Shown here one piece after another: positions 22,719-32,859 of a DNA stretch of 37,401 bases; within the stretch, counting starts at the first letter, position 1; every line of letters begins with the position of its first letter. The stretch is from CAWUJK01 sp963922865 (GTDB taxonomy: Bacteria > Patescibacteriota > Gracilibacteria > BD1-5 > UBA6164). Under the pieces are notes generated by a model that saw nothing but the letters and a program-made list of their open reading frames with translations, was not told the origin of the DNA and ran no database searches. The translations under genes were made by a program, and so were the position numbers. Location of the stretch: the NCBI GenBank assembly GCA_963922865.1, contig CAWUJK010000009.1, forward strand, positions 1-37,401. The letters are read 5' to 3'.

Positions 22719-22905
22719 CGTTTTGTTGATGTTCTTTAAAATAGACGCGAAAAACTTCCCTAAAAGTTGTCTTTATTACAAGCTTGGGGTGAAGTTAGTA
22801 ATGATATTGTTTTTGCTAATTCTACCCCGAGGTTGTATATACAACTTAGGGTTAAGGCTTTAACTCTGTATATGTTATTTCAGACATATATATTGTATTT
22901 TTTTA
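22719..22905 (+). ncRNA. Candidate structured non-coding RNA, family not recognised
   Basis: About 187 bases with four consecutive stems and a terminator. GAC..AACTT pairs AAGTT-GTC (about 22743-22771). GGGGT pairs ACCCC enclosing GTTAG/CTAAT (about 22784-22830). A near-perfect palindrome of the type GTTGTATATACAAC follows (about 22832-22850). Then an 8-bp stem AGGGTTAA/TTAACTCT with loop GGCT (about 22848-22867). The last stem, TATATGT (22869-22875) with ACATATA (22884-22890), is followed by TTGTATTTTTTT. It has its own promoter and a higher G/C content than its surroundings. I looked for tmRNA, SRP RNA and RNase P core sequences and saw none; a 6S-like or leader RNA remains possible. Stems were paired by eye. 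Confidence 0.5.
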
Positions 22906-23013
22906 AAATATTTTTTTGTTATAAAAAATATTTAGCAATCTAAAAATTAACGACATTTTTATATGTTTAGTTTAATTTTATAGATTAATATTTTATTTCT
23001 TAAATAATGTTTT

Positions 23014-26000
23014 ATGAACTTATTTAGAAAAGTTGTTGCAAGCATTACTCTTGCTGCTCTAGTTATTACAACTGGTGCTACAGGTACTTCTGCTTATACA
23101 AATGATGAACTAGTTGCTGCTAATGGTTTAGCTGCTGCTGGTGTAATCAATGATAACTCTGCAAACCCTGCGGGTTATAACTTTGCAAGTACTATTCTAA
23201 GAAACGAGTCAGCTAAAATAGCTGTAAACTTAGACAGTGGAGTTTCTATGAAGAAAACTTGTGATGATTCTTTTGCTGATGTATCAGCTACTACTCCAAA
23301 TGATTGGACATGTGGTTATGCTGAAGCATTATTAGATGCTGGTAAAGTTTCTGCTAACACTAACTTTAACCCACTATCTAATTTAACTAAAGCTGAAGCT
23401 ACTAAAATGATGTTAGAAGCTGCTGGTTGTACAGACGTTTATACAAACGCTGATAAATGGCAAGCTGAAACAGTTGCTTTTGCTGCTGAAAACGATATAG
23501 TTTCTTCTTTTACGGATTATAATACTCCTGCAACTAGAGCTTTTGTTTTCACTGTTGCATACAACGCAATGAACTCTTGTCCTATTGCTGATGTTGAATG
23601 TGATGAAACTATGGCTGCTTTAGGTTTATGTGAAGTTGAGGTTGTTGATCCTGCTGATCCAACTGAACCTACTGAGCCTACTAAACCTAGTGAACCATCT
23701 AATGAAGGTGCTTCTATAAGTTTATCTCCTGAAACTCCTGTTGATGGAAATGTTGCTGCTAACACTCCTAGAACCGCTTTATTAGCATTTGATGTTACTG
23801 CTGGTGAAGAAGACCTAACTTTAGACGAAATTGATCTTAAATATACTGGTTTAAGTGAATCTAAAAATGTTACAGATTTATCAATATATCTAGTTAATGA
23901 TAAAGTTAGTAGATGAACAGATAAAACTTTTGATAGTGAAAACGAAAAAGAATTATCTTTTGAAAAAAATACAGTAATTAAAGCTGGTGAAACTAAAACA
24001 TTAGTTGTTACTTCTTACTTAACATGAGGTAATCTTAATGAAACTCACCAAGTTACTATAACAAGATTATCTAGTAAAGCTTGAGATCTATCTTGAACTC
24101 CTCTTGTATGAGCTTCTTTGAATCCTGTTAGTGTTACTAACAAAGGAGAATTAGAATTTTCTAATGATACTGCTAGTGAAAAAGTAGTTATTTGAGAAGA
24201 AATTAGTTTAGCTGGTTTTACTTTAGAGGAAACCTCTAAAAAAGAAGCTGTAATAGTTAAATCAATCACATTTACTGTTTCTGGTTCTGTTGATTGAGAA
24301 GATGACATAGCTGATTTAAAATTACTAGCAGATGGTAAAGAAATACCTGTTGATTTAATGGTTAACTCTGATGACGAGATTATAGCTGACTTAAATTATG
24401 AAATTGCTGCTGATGATAAAATAGATTTTGAACTTAAAGGTGTTGTTACTGGTTCTGTTGGAAAAACTATAGAGGTTGTTTTAGCTTCTGGTAAGACAGC
24501 GGGTCATGAAATAAATGATATATATGCTATTGGTGCTGACAACAAAGTAGCGGTTTCTACTAAAATTGATGCTAGCAGAACTCCTGACATAGCTGATAGT
24601 CAAACTATTGAATGATCTGAAATTAATGTGTCTTTTGATAAATCAGAAACAGATGAAGCTAAACCTGACTCTGAAGATGTTTTGGTTGGAACTTTAAAAA
24701 TATCTGCTGATGTTAATGATTATACAGTAAACAAATTAAAAGTTACTGTTAAAAATACAACTAGCTCTATAGGTGTAACAAACATAGTTACTAAACTAGA
24801 GTTATGATGATCTGATTCAGATGCTGAATATGTTATAGGTACTACAAATAATGCTTCTAGTACTAGTACATGAGTTGACTATATTTTTAAAGATATTGAC
24901 TTAATTGATGGAGAAGTTGTTCTTCCTCTAACAGTTAATATTTCTGATTCTACTTCAAATAATTGAATTGATTTAGAATTTGATGTTAAATTTACTGAAA
25001 TAGAAGATGAAGAGCAAGATGTTAAATATAGTAGTACTGATGAACTAAACTCTGTTTTGTCATCAAACTCTTTTGATACTAAAACTATTTCTGTTGAAAC
25101 AGCTACATTTTCTATTACTTCTACTGAAGTTAATACTAGAAAATTAGTTTTAGGTAATGGTGTTGATGCTGTTGTTTATAAAGGTAAAATTAATGTAGGT
25201 GATGCTGATAATGTAACAATTAAAGATTTTAAACTTACTAATAGTGGTTCATCATTTAGTGGTATATTATTATCTAATGCTAATCCTGTTGCTACTTTTA
25301 AAGATATAATTGATACAGCTACTTTAAACATAGGATGACAAACATTTAAGTGAGATATTAACTCTAAAGATATAAAATTTAGTTGAATTAATGCTGAACT
25401 TAAAGCTGGTTTAGATAATGTTGAAGTTTTAGCTACTGTTGTTTTAAAAAATAATGATAAAATTAAAAACAATGATACATTATCTATGATATTAGATACT
25501 GCTAACTTAGAGTTGAAAGATTCCGCTGGTGATTCTTTAGTTTCAGCTAATGTTACTACAACTCAAGCTAATAATACACAAGTGTTTACTAATTTACTTG
25601 ATAAAGGAACACTTACTATAAAAATTAAAAGTGATGTTAATAATGATGATAACCTAGAAAATACTGTTCTTGCATGAACTTCTTCTGTTACTTTAGCTGA
25701 ACTTGATATAGAGGCTGAATATGAAGATATAAAAGTTAAAGAATTAGCTATTACTCTATCATGAACTAAGAATTTCTCTAACACTTTAACTAATGTTAAA
25801 TTGGTTAATGTTGCAAATAATTCAGTTATTGCTGATGGAGCTGTTATTAGTTATTCTAGCCCTAATACTATTGTAACATTTAAGAACGATTTTGTTATTG
25901 CTGATGAAAGTAACTCTATGGATGTTGAATTGGTTGCTGATTTAAATAAAATTACTGGTAAATGAGGTGAAACCTCAGCTGAAGCTGGTGATTTAAAAGT

Positions 26001-26550
26001 TACTTCTGTTACTGTTGCAAATGCTTCTGATATTAAATGAGTACAATCAAATGATGATATAACATGAGGAGACTTAAGTTTAAGTGCTGATTCAAATCTT
26101 GAAATGATTTCTATAGTTCCTACTATATTAAGATTTTCATTAGTACAATCTCTAAGTAATGGTTCTGCCAAATTTAAAATTAGAGCTGATTCAGGTGATA
26201 ATACTATTGGTAATTGAGATGATAAACCAGAAGTTACTTTAACTAAATTAACTTTTGCTGAGTTGAGTGGTACAGCTGATTCTTATAAGATTTATAAAGA
26301 ATGAGAAGCTTCTGTTCAAATATCTCCAACTAGTACTGGTTCTAGTATAGTGTTTAGTTCTTTTGGTACGATGGATGTGAAATTTGATAATGAGCAAACT
26401 TATGTATTAGTTCCAACAGGTACTAAAGATAAGACTTATTCTCCAGTCCTAAGTGGTGATGTTGCTGAGTATAGTGTTAACACTAGTCCTGCGACTAACT
26501 CATCTACTAAACTAGACTCTGAAATCTCTCTAGGATCTAAAACTTACTAG
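23014..26550 (+). CDS. SLH-domain surface (S-layer-like) protein
   Basis: 1178 residues. Signal peptide MNLFRKVVASITLAALVITT with cleavage near TSA-Y (about residue 28). Residues 30-205 contain SLH-like repeats: phrases LRNESAKIAV, SFADVSATTPNDWTCGYAEA, FNPLSNLTKAEATKMMLEAA, and W..ETVAFAAENDIV..FTDYNTPATRAFVF. SLH domains bind cell-wall polymers. A linker of Pro-Thr-Glu repeats (about 210-230) leads to roughly 900 residues of Ser/Thr/Asp-rich beta structure, likely a chain of Ig-like domains with repeated phrases like ...DLTLDEIDLKYTG and ...NVTIKDFKLTNSG. The composition (Ala, Thr, GCT, GGT and GTT codons) differs from neighbouring genes and suggests high expression. The first 300 codons contain no TGA. 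A strong terminator follows. Confidence 0.9.
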
Positions 26551-26585
26551 TGAATATTTTTTACTAACTATTCATTTTAGTTAAT

Positions 26586-26629
26586 CAAAAAAACCCTTTC
26601 TCTTCCAAGAGAAGGGTTTTTTGTTTTTT
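26586..26629 (+). terminator. Strong terminator of the SLH gene
   Basis: CCCTTTCTCTT pairs with AAGAGAAGGG with one bulged T, flanked by A and T runs. It lies about 40 bases after the SLH stop codon. Confidence 0.9.
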
Positions 26630-26660
26630 AAATTATTTTATGTTATAATAAAAGTATAGT

Positions 26661-26666
26661 TATAAT
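26661..26666 (+). promoter_or_regulatory. Candidate -10 box for the 26681 gene
   Basis: TATAAT 14 bases before ATG 26681; a second TATAAT lies at 26644-26649. The leader would be under 10 bases with the nearer one. No convincing -35. Confidence 0.38.
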
Positions 26667-26680
26667 ATAAAAATATTTTT

Positions 26681-27151
26681 ATGGATTTTAATACTTTGAA
26701 GCAAAAAGCTATTAAATTTAAAAATGACACTATAGAATCTTGAGCTAAAAAATTATCTCAATCTAGTATAGTGATAAAAACCCTGGAAGATTTAGATAAA
26801 CATATATCTAAATCAAAAAATACTATTTTTAAAGATGAAAAAACTTGAGAAACAAAAACATTTACAAAATACTCTATAGTGATTTTTGCAGAAAAAGATT
26901 CTAATTTTTATAAAGACGCTTTAATTCAACTACCAATACTTATAACAAAAACATGGAGTTCATGAATAGCTTTGAAAATTTCAAATATTGCCCTAAAAGA
27001 ATTAAAAAAATATAAAATATCTATAAACCCTAGCTTGGTATTATTTAGCAATGAAAAACTACTAAAAATAGTTGATTGAGAACAAAACATAAAAACTATT
27101 GTAAAAACACTAGATTTGGATATTATTAAAGCAATAGAAAATATAAAATAA
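26681..27151 (+). CDS. Uncharacterised soluble protein
   Basis: 156 residues, no signal or membrane segment. The N-terminal half is helical and basic (LKQKAIKFKNDTIESGAKKL, IKTLEDLDKHISKSKNT), followed by FTKYSIVIFAEKDSNFYKD and a phrase INPSLVLFSNEKLLKIVDGE that resembles a thioredoxin-like strand-helix pattern without cysteines. No family recognised. It is followed after five bases by a small membrane protein, so the two are probably an operon. Confidence 0.75.
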
Positions 27152-27156
27152 AACTT

Positions 27157-27420
27157 ATGCTAACTCTAACATCTTTAGACATACTCTATATAACCCTAAG
27201 TATATTTACTGCTATTGTTGGAACACTTTTATCTATTGTTCTTTTTAGAACCATAAAAATTATGTGACCAATACTAGAAATTTTATCATACTATAAAAAG
27301 ATTAAATCTTACTTATCAGCTTATTCTGAAATACCATCTATTGTAAAAGATAAAGTATTTGAAATAATATGAAATGTATCTAAAGATAAAGATAGTTCTA
27401 TAACTCCAAAAAAAGATTAG
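27157..27420 (+). CDS. Small single-span membrane protein
   Basis: 87 residues. One membrane span near the N-terminus (ILYITLSIFTAIVGTLLSIV, about 9-28), then a short amphipathic middle (MGPILEILSYYKKIKSYLSA) and a polar tail (IIGNVSKDKDSSITPKKD). The last four residues PKKD are encoded within the terminator palindrome. Function unknown. Confidence 0.72.
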
Positions 27421-27441
27421 TTTTAACTAATCTTTTTTTGG
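27406..27441. terminator. Perfect bidirectional terminator shared by convergent genes
   Basis: CCAAAAAAAGATTAGTT and its exact reverse complement flank a 2-base centre (17-bp arms). Each arm has an A run and a T run, so it works in both directions. It contains the stop codons of both converging genes, which therefore both end in the residues PKKD followed by TAG. Confidence 0.9.
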
Positions 27442-28515
27442 TTTTTCTATAGCTTCATTTCAAAAATCAAGCTCTCATCAATCTATAACTCACTCTATAG
27501 CTAAAATTTCTTTTTCTAAGTCACTATTTTCTCTCCACTCAATTTTAAGTTTTGTTTGAAATTCTTTCCATTTTTTATCAGCCTGCTCCTGGGTAATTTT
27601 TTCATTTAAAACATCCTTTTTTAAACTCTCTTTTAATTTATTTGTTTTTTCTTCCATATTTTTTCTTTTTTGAGCTATTTCTTTTTTTGCCTTAGAACCT
27701 CATTTTTTAGCATCATCTATCAAATCATTTTTATAGATTTCTTTTAGTTTTGTATACTTTATATCTAGTGATTTTTCAGCCCTTATTTCAGCAATTAGTT
27801 CAGAGTTGTTTTCTCTAAAAATCTCACTATTTTTATCTATTATTTTATTTAATGTAATTTCTATGGATGTATTTAAAGCATCTTTTTTATTTTGTATATC
27901 TGAATTATCTTTTTGCGTGTTGTTAGCCTCAGGTATTTCAATATAGTTTTGAGCTAACATTGTTTCTAGACCTCAGGCCTGTAAATTTATATCAATATCT
28001 ATACCCTCACTATTTGCAGATTTATAAAACTGAGAATTCTCAAAATTCTCTTCATTTACATCTTTTTTTCCTTCAATATTATTTTTTATATCTTTTTTTA
28101 CTTCATCATTTTCTACAATATCATAAACAAACTTGAAAATAACATCTTTTGTATCCTGTTTTTGAGTTTTAGCTAAAATATCAACTAGTTCTTTAACTTG
28201 TTTTTCATTTATATATCATTTTTTGCTTAGTAATTCTACTATAGAAAACTCAGCAATACTTTTTATATTTTCAGGTATTTTAGATTCCTCATTTCATTGC
28301 TCTAAACCATCAAAAATATCTTCAGGATTATCATTAGTTTCATTTTGCTCTTGATAAATAGCATCACTTATTCTTTGTTTATCAGGTAATTCTCAATACA
28401 TTCAAGCTCAATCCGCTTCTAAATTATCACCTATACTATTAAAACCACTATGATTTTCTAAAGAATCATTTGGTTTTTCACTGACCTTAGGTCATCATGT
28501 AAAAATATTTGACAT
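27427..28515 (-). CDS. Uncharacterised charged, coiled-coil protein
   Basis: 362 residues with no signal peptide and no membrane span. It starts MSNIFTGGPKVSEKPND, with an acidic, Asn/Asp/Glu-rich first half and a basic coiled-coil second half (AEIRAEKSLDIKYTKLKEIY, KKEIAQKRKNMEEKTNKLKE, ITQEQADKKWKEFQTKLKIE). The C-terminus shares the palindromic terminator. Glycine usage mixes TGA with GGT. No recognised domain; a cytoplasmic scaffold or regulator is possible. Confidence 0.74.
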
Positions 28516-28527
28516 AAAAAACTTTTA

Positions 28528-28569
28528 AAAAATAACTATATATATTTTAACATACATATAGTTATTTTT
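28528..28569 (-). terminator. Terminator of the prepilin gene
   Basis: AAAAATAACTATAT (28528-28541) pairs perfectly with ATATAGTTATTTTT (28556-28569). The minus-strand T run fits termination of the 28598 gene; the A/T flanks would also allow plus-strand use. Confidence 0.75.
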
Positions 28570-28573
28570 GCAA
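28544..28573 (-). promoter_or_regulatory. Candidate promoter for the 28515 gene, overlapping a terminator
   Basis: On the minus strand TTGCAA (28573-28568), 18 bases, TAAAAT (28549-28544), about 28 bases before ATG 28515. The spacer coincides with the terminator stem. Confidence 0.38.
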
Positions 28574-28597
28574 ATATATAATAATATTTTTAGAAAA

Positions 28598-30268
28598 CTA
28601 TCTAACCCATACTTCCTGAGAATTTATTCACGAAACATAATTATTAACATTATTAATTCACTTTAAAGCTCTCCGACTAGGTGCCCTTAAATTTAACCAG
28701 TTAGGGGACCATACAGTTCAATCACACCGAAAACCTCATCCTCATATCATTATTAGAGATGTTTTTGAATCTATCCGGTGTTGTATTCTTCAATCACTAT
28801 ACCAGGAAGTATTCCGGGCTGAAGTTTTATGTCAATTATTTATGCAAGGATCTCTAGAAAATCAATCAATAAGCTTGTCTCATCATTCTATTCATATATC
28901 TGTTCACAAATCATCTACAAGTATATCATTGTATTCTTCTACTCAAGTATTTCCACTCCGGGAACAATCTCACCAACTTCAAGATGTCATATGTTTTATT
29001 AAATCAGAAATTGAAGAATACTCTCAACATAATCATCATTCTTGAGCTTGCTTTAAATTAAATTTTTTATATTGATATCAGTATTTTTTTCATTCCATAT
29101 TTACATCAATCCATGATCAATTTAGATTTTTTCTGATTTTTCAATATCTTGTATATGTAACCATAGCCTCATTTCAATATATACCTTTAGTTTTTCTTAT
29201 ATCATTTCATTCTGTTAATCACTCTATTCTAGACCATTTTTTAATTCTAGTCCATCCTCATCAATCCGTATCCATATCGCAATAAACATCTACCTTGTTA
29301 TATCTATTGGGTGATATAGTATAAATACCACTACCATTATCATCTTCTGTACCTTGTATTTCCTTACAGGTTTTAGCATAATCTAGTTTTAATCTTCATC
29401 ATAACTCCTCACTTATATACATTTCTCACCATTTATGAACTTCATTAGTTTCATTTACATCTATTTCAATAAGATTTCTATATTCATCTTTAGAATATAA
29501 ATATGTTCAGGTAATAGCATCTTTTATACTAACTATTAATTTTTTTAATTGTGTAGGTGTTTTCGGAAGTGTAGATCAACTATAAATTAATTTTGGAGTA
29601 AAATCAAAACTTCAAATAGGACTCAAAGAACCAGAATATATTTCAGGTATATTCGGCTCATTATTATACACAAACTTATTTGATAAACTTAGTATATTTG
29701 TATCTGATAAATCAGAAACAACAATTGATGGTATAGCAAAAACATATACTTTTCATCATGTAGAAGTATGTGCTATTTGTCAGTTAAAGTCTCATTTTAC
29801 CTGTACTAAAACTTCTCTTTGAGAAGGTTGATTTGCGTATAGCTTATTTTTAATAATGTTGTTTGCTAATTCTCACTCTATTATATATGCTAGATTATAA
29901 GACCTATTTGTGGATTGTAGAGAGTATGTATATTCATTATCATAAAGAGGATCAATAGGAATCTCATTTATGTTTCATCTAGCTCAAATATTTCTTCTTG
30001 TAGCTTCTCAAAAAGTTCATTGCCAAAAAACAGCTCATCATTTATAATTTATGGCTATAGGGTTTGAAGGTTTTGGGTATATTCAAGTATTTAATCTATA
30101 ATTCTCTACAACTCTTGATATACTTTTTGTATCAGTAGTTCTTACTGAATCTCTGGCTCACATTGTAAAATTTCAAAAAGATATAAAAGCAATAGTTCAA
30201 AGTATTGCCAATATAGTTATTGTTACTATTAGTTCAACTAAAGTAAATCATTTTTTATTTGTATTCAT
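28598..30268 (-). CDS. Type IV prepilin fused to a fibrinogen-like C-terminal domain
   Basis: 556 residues. The N-terminus is a class III signal: MNTNKKGFTLVELIVTITIL, with prepilin peptidase cleavage expected between Gly 7 (a TGA codon) and Phe 8, and Glu at +5. A pilin-type region (ARDSVRTTDTKSISRVVENY, LNTGIYPKPSNP) extends to about residue 90, then a beta-rich middle. From about residue 300 comes a fibrinogen-related domain: CKEIQGTEDDNGSGIYTI, VDVYCDMDTDGGGWTRIKKW, and later CGEYSS, GDCSRSG, DPCINNGH and a C-terminal GGGGFRCDGTVW. The YCDMDTDGGGWT phrase is the hallmark of fibrinogen C-terminal (FReD/COLFI-like) folds. Such domains bind sugars or proteins, so this is probably a pilus-tip or minor pilin adhesin. 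It follows gatA by 17 bases. Confidence 0.88.
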
Positions 30269-30284
30269 TTACCGTATTTTAACT

Positions 30285-31745
30285 TTAATCTTCAAATCAC
30301 TTTGGGGTATTGTTGTATTTTTTTGCTATTTTTTCATATATATTTCATATTTCAAAAAGTTTTTGTTCTTCAAATTGTGCTGTTATCATATGCAGTCAAA
30401 CTGGTAAATCTTCTTTTTTTTCATCTTGTGATAAAGCAAATCAAGCTGGAATAGATATTGCTGGTAATCATGCTAGAGATGCAGGTATAGTATATGAATC
30501 AGATAAGTACATTTTTAGGGGGTCATTTTGTTTTTCTCATATTTTCCAAGCTACACTTGGTGATACAGGTCATACTATAACATCACATTTTTCAAACGCA
30601 TCTTTAAAGTCCTTTATTATTAAACTTCTTACTTTTGCAGCTTTTTTGTAATATGCATCATAGTATCCTGCAGATAAAACATATGATCCCAAAACTATCC
30701 TTCTTTTTACCTCGTCTCCTAGTCCTTCAAATCTATTATTTAAAAACAACTCATCTATACTGGAGTAAGATTTTTTAGAACTTAGTCAATATCTAATTCA
30801 ATCAAGTCTAGATAGGTTTGTTGATACTTCAGCAGGCATTAATATATAATAAGTGGCAATAGCATATTTTGTCATTGGTAAATCTATTTCTACTATTTGC
30901 GCTCACGCATTTTCCATGTCTTTTATTGCTTTTTGTATTACTTCTTTTACTCAAATGTCTAATCATTGTTCAAAATATTGTTTAGCTACTCATACTTTTA
31001 TCCCTTTTAAATCTTTTGTTTCCCATATTTTTTTGTTTATTATATCTTTTCAAGCAATACTTGTGTTTTCAAGCTTGTCTTCACCATTTGTTATTTCATA
31101 TAAAAAAGCAGCATCTTTTACTGTCTTTGTAAATGTTCAAGGACAATCAAGACTTGATGCCATAGCACTAACTCAATATCTAGAATTCCTACCATAACTA
31201 GGTTTAAATCATACTACTCAACAAAGACTAGCGGGTTGTCTTATACTTCAGCCAGTATCAGTTCATAGTGCTGCTGGAACAAGTCATGCTGCTACTGCTG
31301 CTGCTGAACCTGAGCTTGATCATCATGGTATTCTATTTTCTCACCAAGGATTTATAGTGTTTTTGAATGCTGAATTTTCTCCACTAGATCACATAGCAAA
31401 CTCATCCATATTTGTTTTTCAAATGGAACTCATACCAGTGTCTAATAATCTTTGTATCACTGTTGAGTTATAAGGGGGTTTAAAATTTTCAAGCATTTTT
31501 GATGCTCAAGTAGTAATAATATCTTTCTCACAAAAAATATCTTTCATAGCAATAGGGACTCAAGCTAGTTTAGAATCATTTTCTAAATTTGATAAACCTT
31601 GCTTGTTAATAAAATTGAAAGCATTTATATTATTGTTATATTTTTCTATTCTCTTTAAAAAATAATTAAATACGCTTTTTTTATCAGTTTTTCAAGATTT
31701 TATTTTGTCTATTAATTCTATTAAAGATAATTCTTTAAAATTCAT
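30285..31745 (-). CDS. gatA: Glutamyl-tRNA(Gln)/aspartyl-tRNA(Asn) amidotransferase subunit A
   Basis: 486 residues, normal for GatA. The amidase Ser-cisSer-Lys triad is visible: Lys in GVPIAMKDIFCEKD (about 76), the serines in PGGSSSGSAAAVAAG (about 150) and DTGGSIRQPASLCGVVG (about 174). Later motifs include YGVSAMASSLDCPG, LPAISIPAGFA and VGLHMITAQFEEQKLFEIG. GatA releases ammonia from glutamine for the amidation of Glu-tRNA(Gln). The gatB and gatC partners are not in this window. The last residues GFED follow a TGA codon that may once have been the stop (CCA AAG TGA TTT). Confidence 0.97.
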
Positions 31746-31867
31746 TTACTTAATTTATTAATAAATAAAATATAGCTAAAGGTTTATTTTATATAAGCTT
31801 TAGTTTATATTATTGTTATTGATTTATAGTATATTTGTATTTTAAAAAAACAAAATTTTTTTTAAAG
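31746..31867 (-). promoter_or_regulatory. Promoter and leader of the gatA-prepilin unit
   Basis: 122 bases. On the minus strand TTGTTT with a TACTAT-like -10 about 16 bases on (near 31822-31849) is a modest promoter. A stem of CTAAAG paired with CTTTAG (about 31773-31804) sits in the leader. No Shine-Dalgarno site. Confidence 0.35.
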
Positions 31868-31898
31868 AAAAAACCTCTTAATTTCTAAGAGGTTTTTT
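31868..31898 (-). terminator. Terminator of rplS
   Basis: AAAAAACCTCTTA (31868-31880) pairs with TAAGAGGTTTTTT (31886-31898) around 5 bases. It begins two bases after the rplS stop codon. Confidence 0.9.
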
Positions 31899-31900
31899 CT

Positions 31901-32266
31901 CTATTTATTTAGTTTTTTTACTTCTTTAAGTCTAGCTGCTTTTCATGTAAGATCTCTTATAAATTTAATAGATTTTCTTCTAACTTTAAACTGTCTTACA
32001 ACATCTATTTGCTTTATATTTGGAGAATGAATTGTGAAAATTTTTTCAACTCCAAATGCTCATATTTTTCTTCTAACAGTGATAGTTTTTTCTAGCTGTG
32101 ATTTTCCAGCTGTTTTTATAACCAGCCCTTTATATTTTTGTATCCTCTCTTTATTTCATTCTTTTATTATTTGGTGAACTTCTACTTCCATTCAAGTTTT
32201 AATTTCTGGTCTTTGTTCTTGTAAATACTCTTTTTGTATAGTTTGTATTAGATTAGAATTAGTCAT
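31901..32266 (-). CDS. rplS: Ribosomal protein L19
   Basis: 121 residues, near the usual 115. It shows the L19 pattern: MEVEVHQIIKEGNKERIQKY, KGLVIKTAGKSQLEKTITVR, RKIGAFGVEKIFTIHSPNIK and VVRQFKVRRKSIKFIRD. L19 sits at the interface between the 50S and 30S subunits. It stands alone here, without the rpsP-rimM-trmD partners usual in bacteria. The start is ATG 32266, without an evident Shine-Dalgarno site. Confidence 0.96.
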
Positions 32267-32332
32267 ACTTTATTTTGTAATCTTTTAAAATAGTTTTAAA
32301 TTTATTTTTGAAACTTGCCATATCATATAAAA

Positions 32333-32369
32333 AAAAACTGGAAAATCAAGTTTATTTTCCGGTTTTTAT
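32333..32369 (-). terminator. Terminator of the SlyD-like lipoprotein gene
   Basis: AAAAACTGGAAAAT pairs with ATTTTCCGGTTTTT (one G-T wobble) around 7-8 bases. It lies just after the minus-strand stop at 32374 and is read into a T run. Confidence 0.85.
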
Positions 32370-32373
32370 ATTT

Positions 32374-32859
32374 TTATTTAATTTCTTTTATTTCTACTTC
32401 GAATATAAGTTTTTTTCAAGCTAAAGCGTTATTAACATCTATAACTACACTTTTCTCATTTTCTTCTATGATTTCAAAAGTTCATGCATTTGTTGGTAGT
32501 TTTTCACCTTTTTCTAGCTTAAATCAAGCTGCAATAAAACTTTCTAAATCTTTTTTTTCTATAGTTTGTTTTTTTGACTCATCATACTCTCCATAAGCGT
32601 CTTTTGCTTCAATTTCAATTATTTTTTTCTCTCAAAGCTTCATTCCTATAACTCATGCATCAAAACCTGGTATCATTTGTCCTGCTCATGCTTGAAACTC
32701 TAAAGCCTTACCTCAATGTTTTTCGGTAGAATCAAATATTGTGCCATCTTCTAATTTTCCAGTATAGTTTACTGCTATATTACTTCACTTTTCCACTGTT
32801 TTTGTCATACAACTTGTTAATGTTAATAAAATAAAAATAACTATTAATAATTTCTTCAT
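32374..32859 (-). CDS. FKBP/SlyD-like peptidyl-prolyl isomerase lipoprotein
   Basis: 161 residues. The N-terminus MKKLLIVIFILLTLTSC is a lipoprotein signal with lipobox LTSC and acylation at Cys 17. The FKBP core follows: IAVNYTGKLEDGTIFDST, AGQMIPGFDAGVIGMKLGEK, KKIIEIEAKDAYGEYDES. A middle segment acts as the SlyD-type chaperone insert, and the end VIDVNNALAGKKLIFEVEI matches the SlyD signature in which NHPLAG becomes NNALAG. SlyD is normally a cytoplasmic isomerase and chaperone; a lipidated form would fold exported proteins outside the membrane. Its start lies inside the end of mfd. Confidence 0.9.

Larger units (their letters stand above)
22649..23013 (+). other. Non-coding region between methyltransferase and SLH gene
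   Basis: 365 bases. The first part is unusually GC-rich for this genome and holds a promoter and a structured RNA candidate, listed separately. From about 22906 to 23013 it is nearly pure A/T and forms the leader of the SLH gene, without a recognisable Shine-Dalgarno site. An open frame in the first part is rejected as coding. Confidence 0.6.

Noticed and set aside
22660..22863. Open frame of 67 codons upstream of the SLH gene
   Set aside because: Codon use (GGG, CGA, CCC, GCG) is unlike any gene here, it has no homology I know, and it lies exactly over the stems of the RNA candidate.
23014..26550. Series of pseudogenes or frameshifts in the SLH gene
   Set aside because: The breaks are all in-frame TGA codons. 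Reading TGA as Gly gives one uninterrupted frame of 1178 residues.
32269..32330. About 20-codon ORF on the minus strand between the SlyD-like gene and rplS
   Set aside because: Too short, overlaps the rplS start and shows no composition signal beyond openness.
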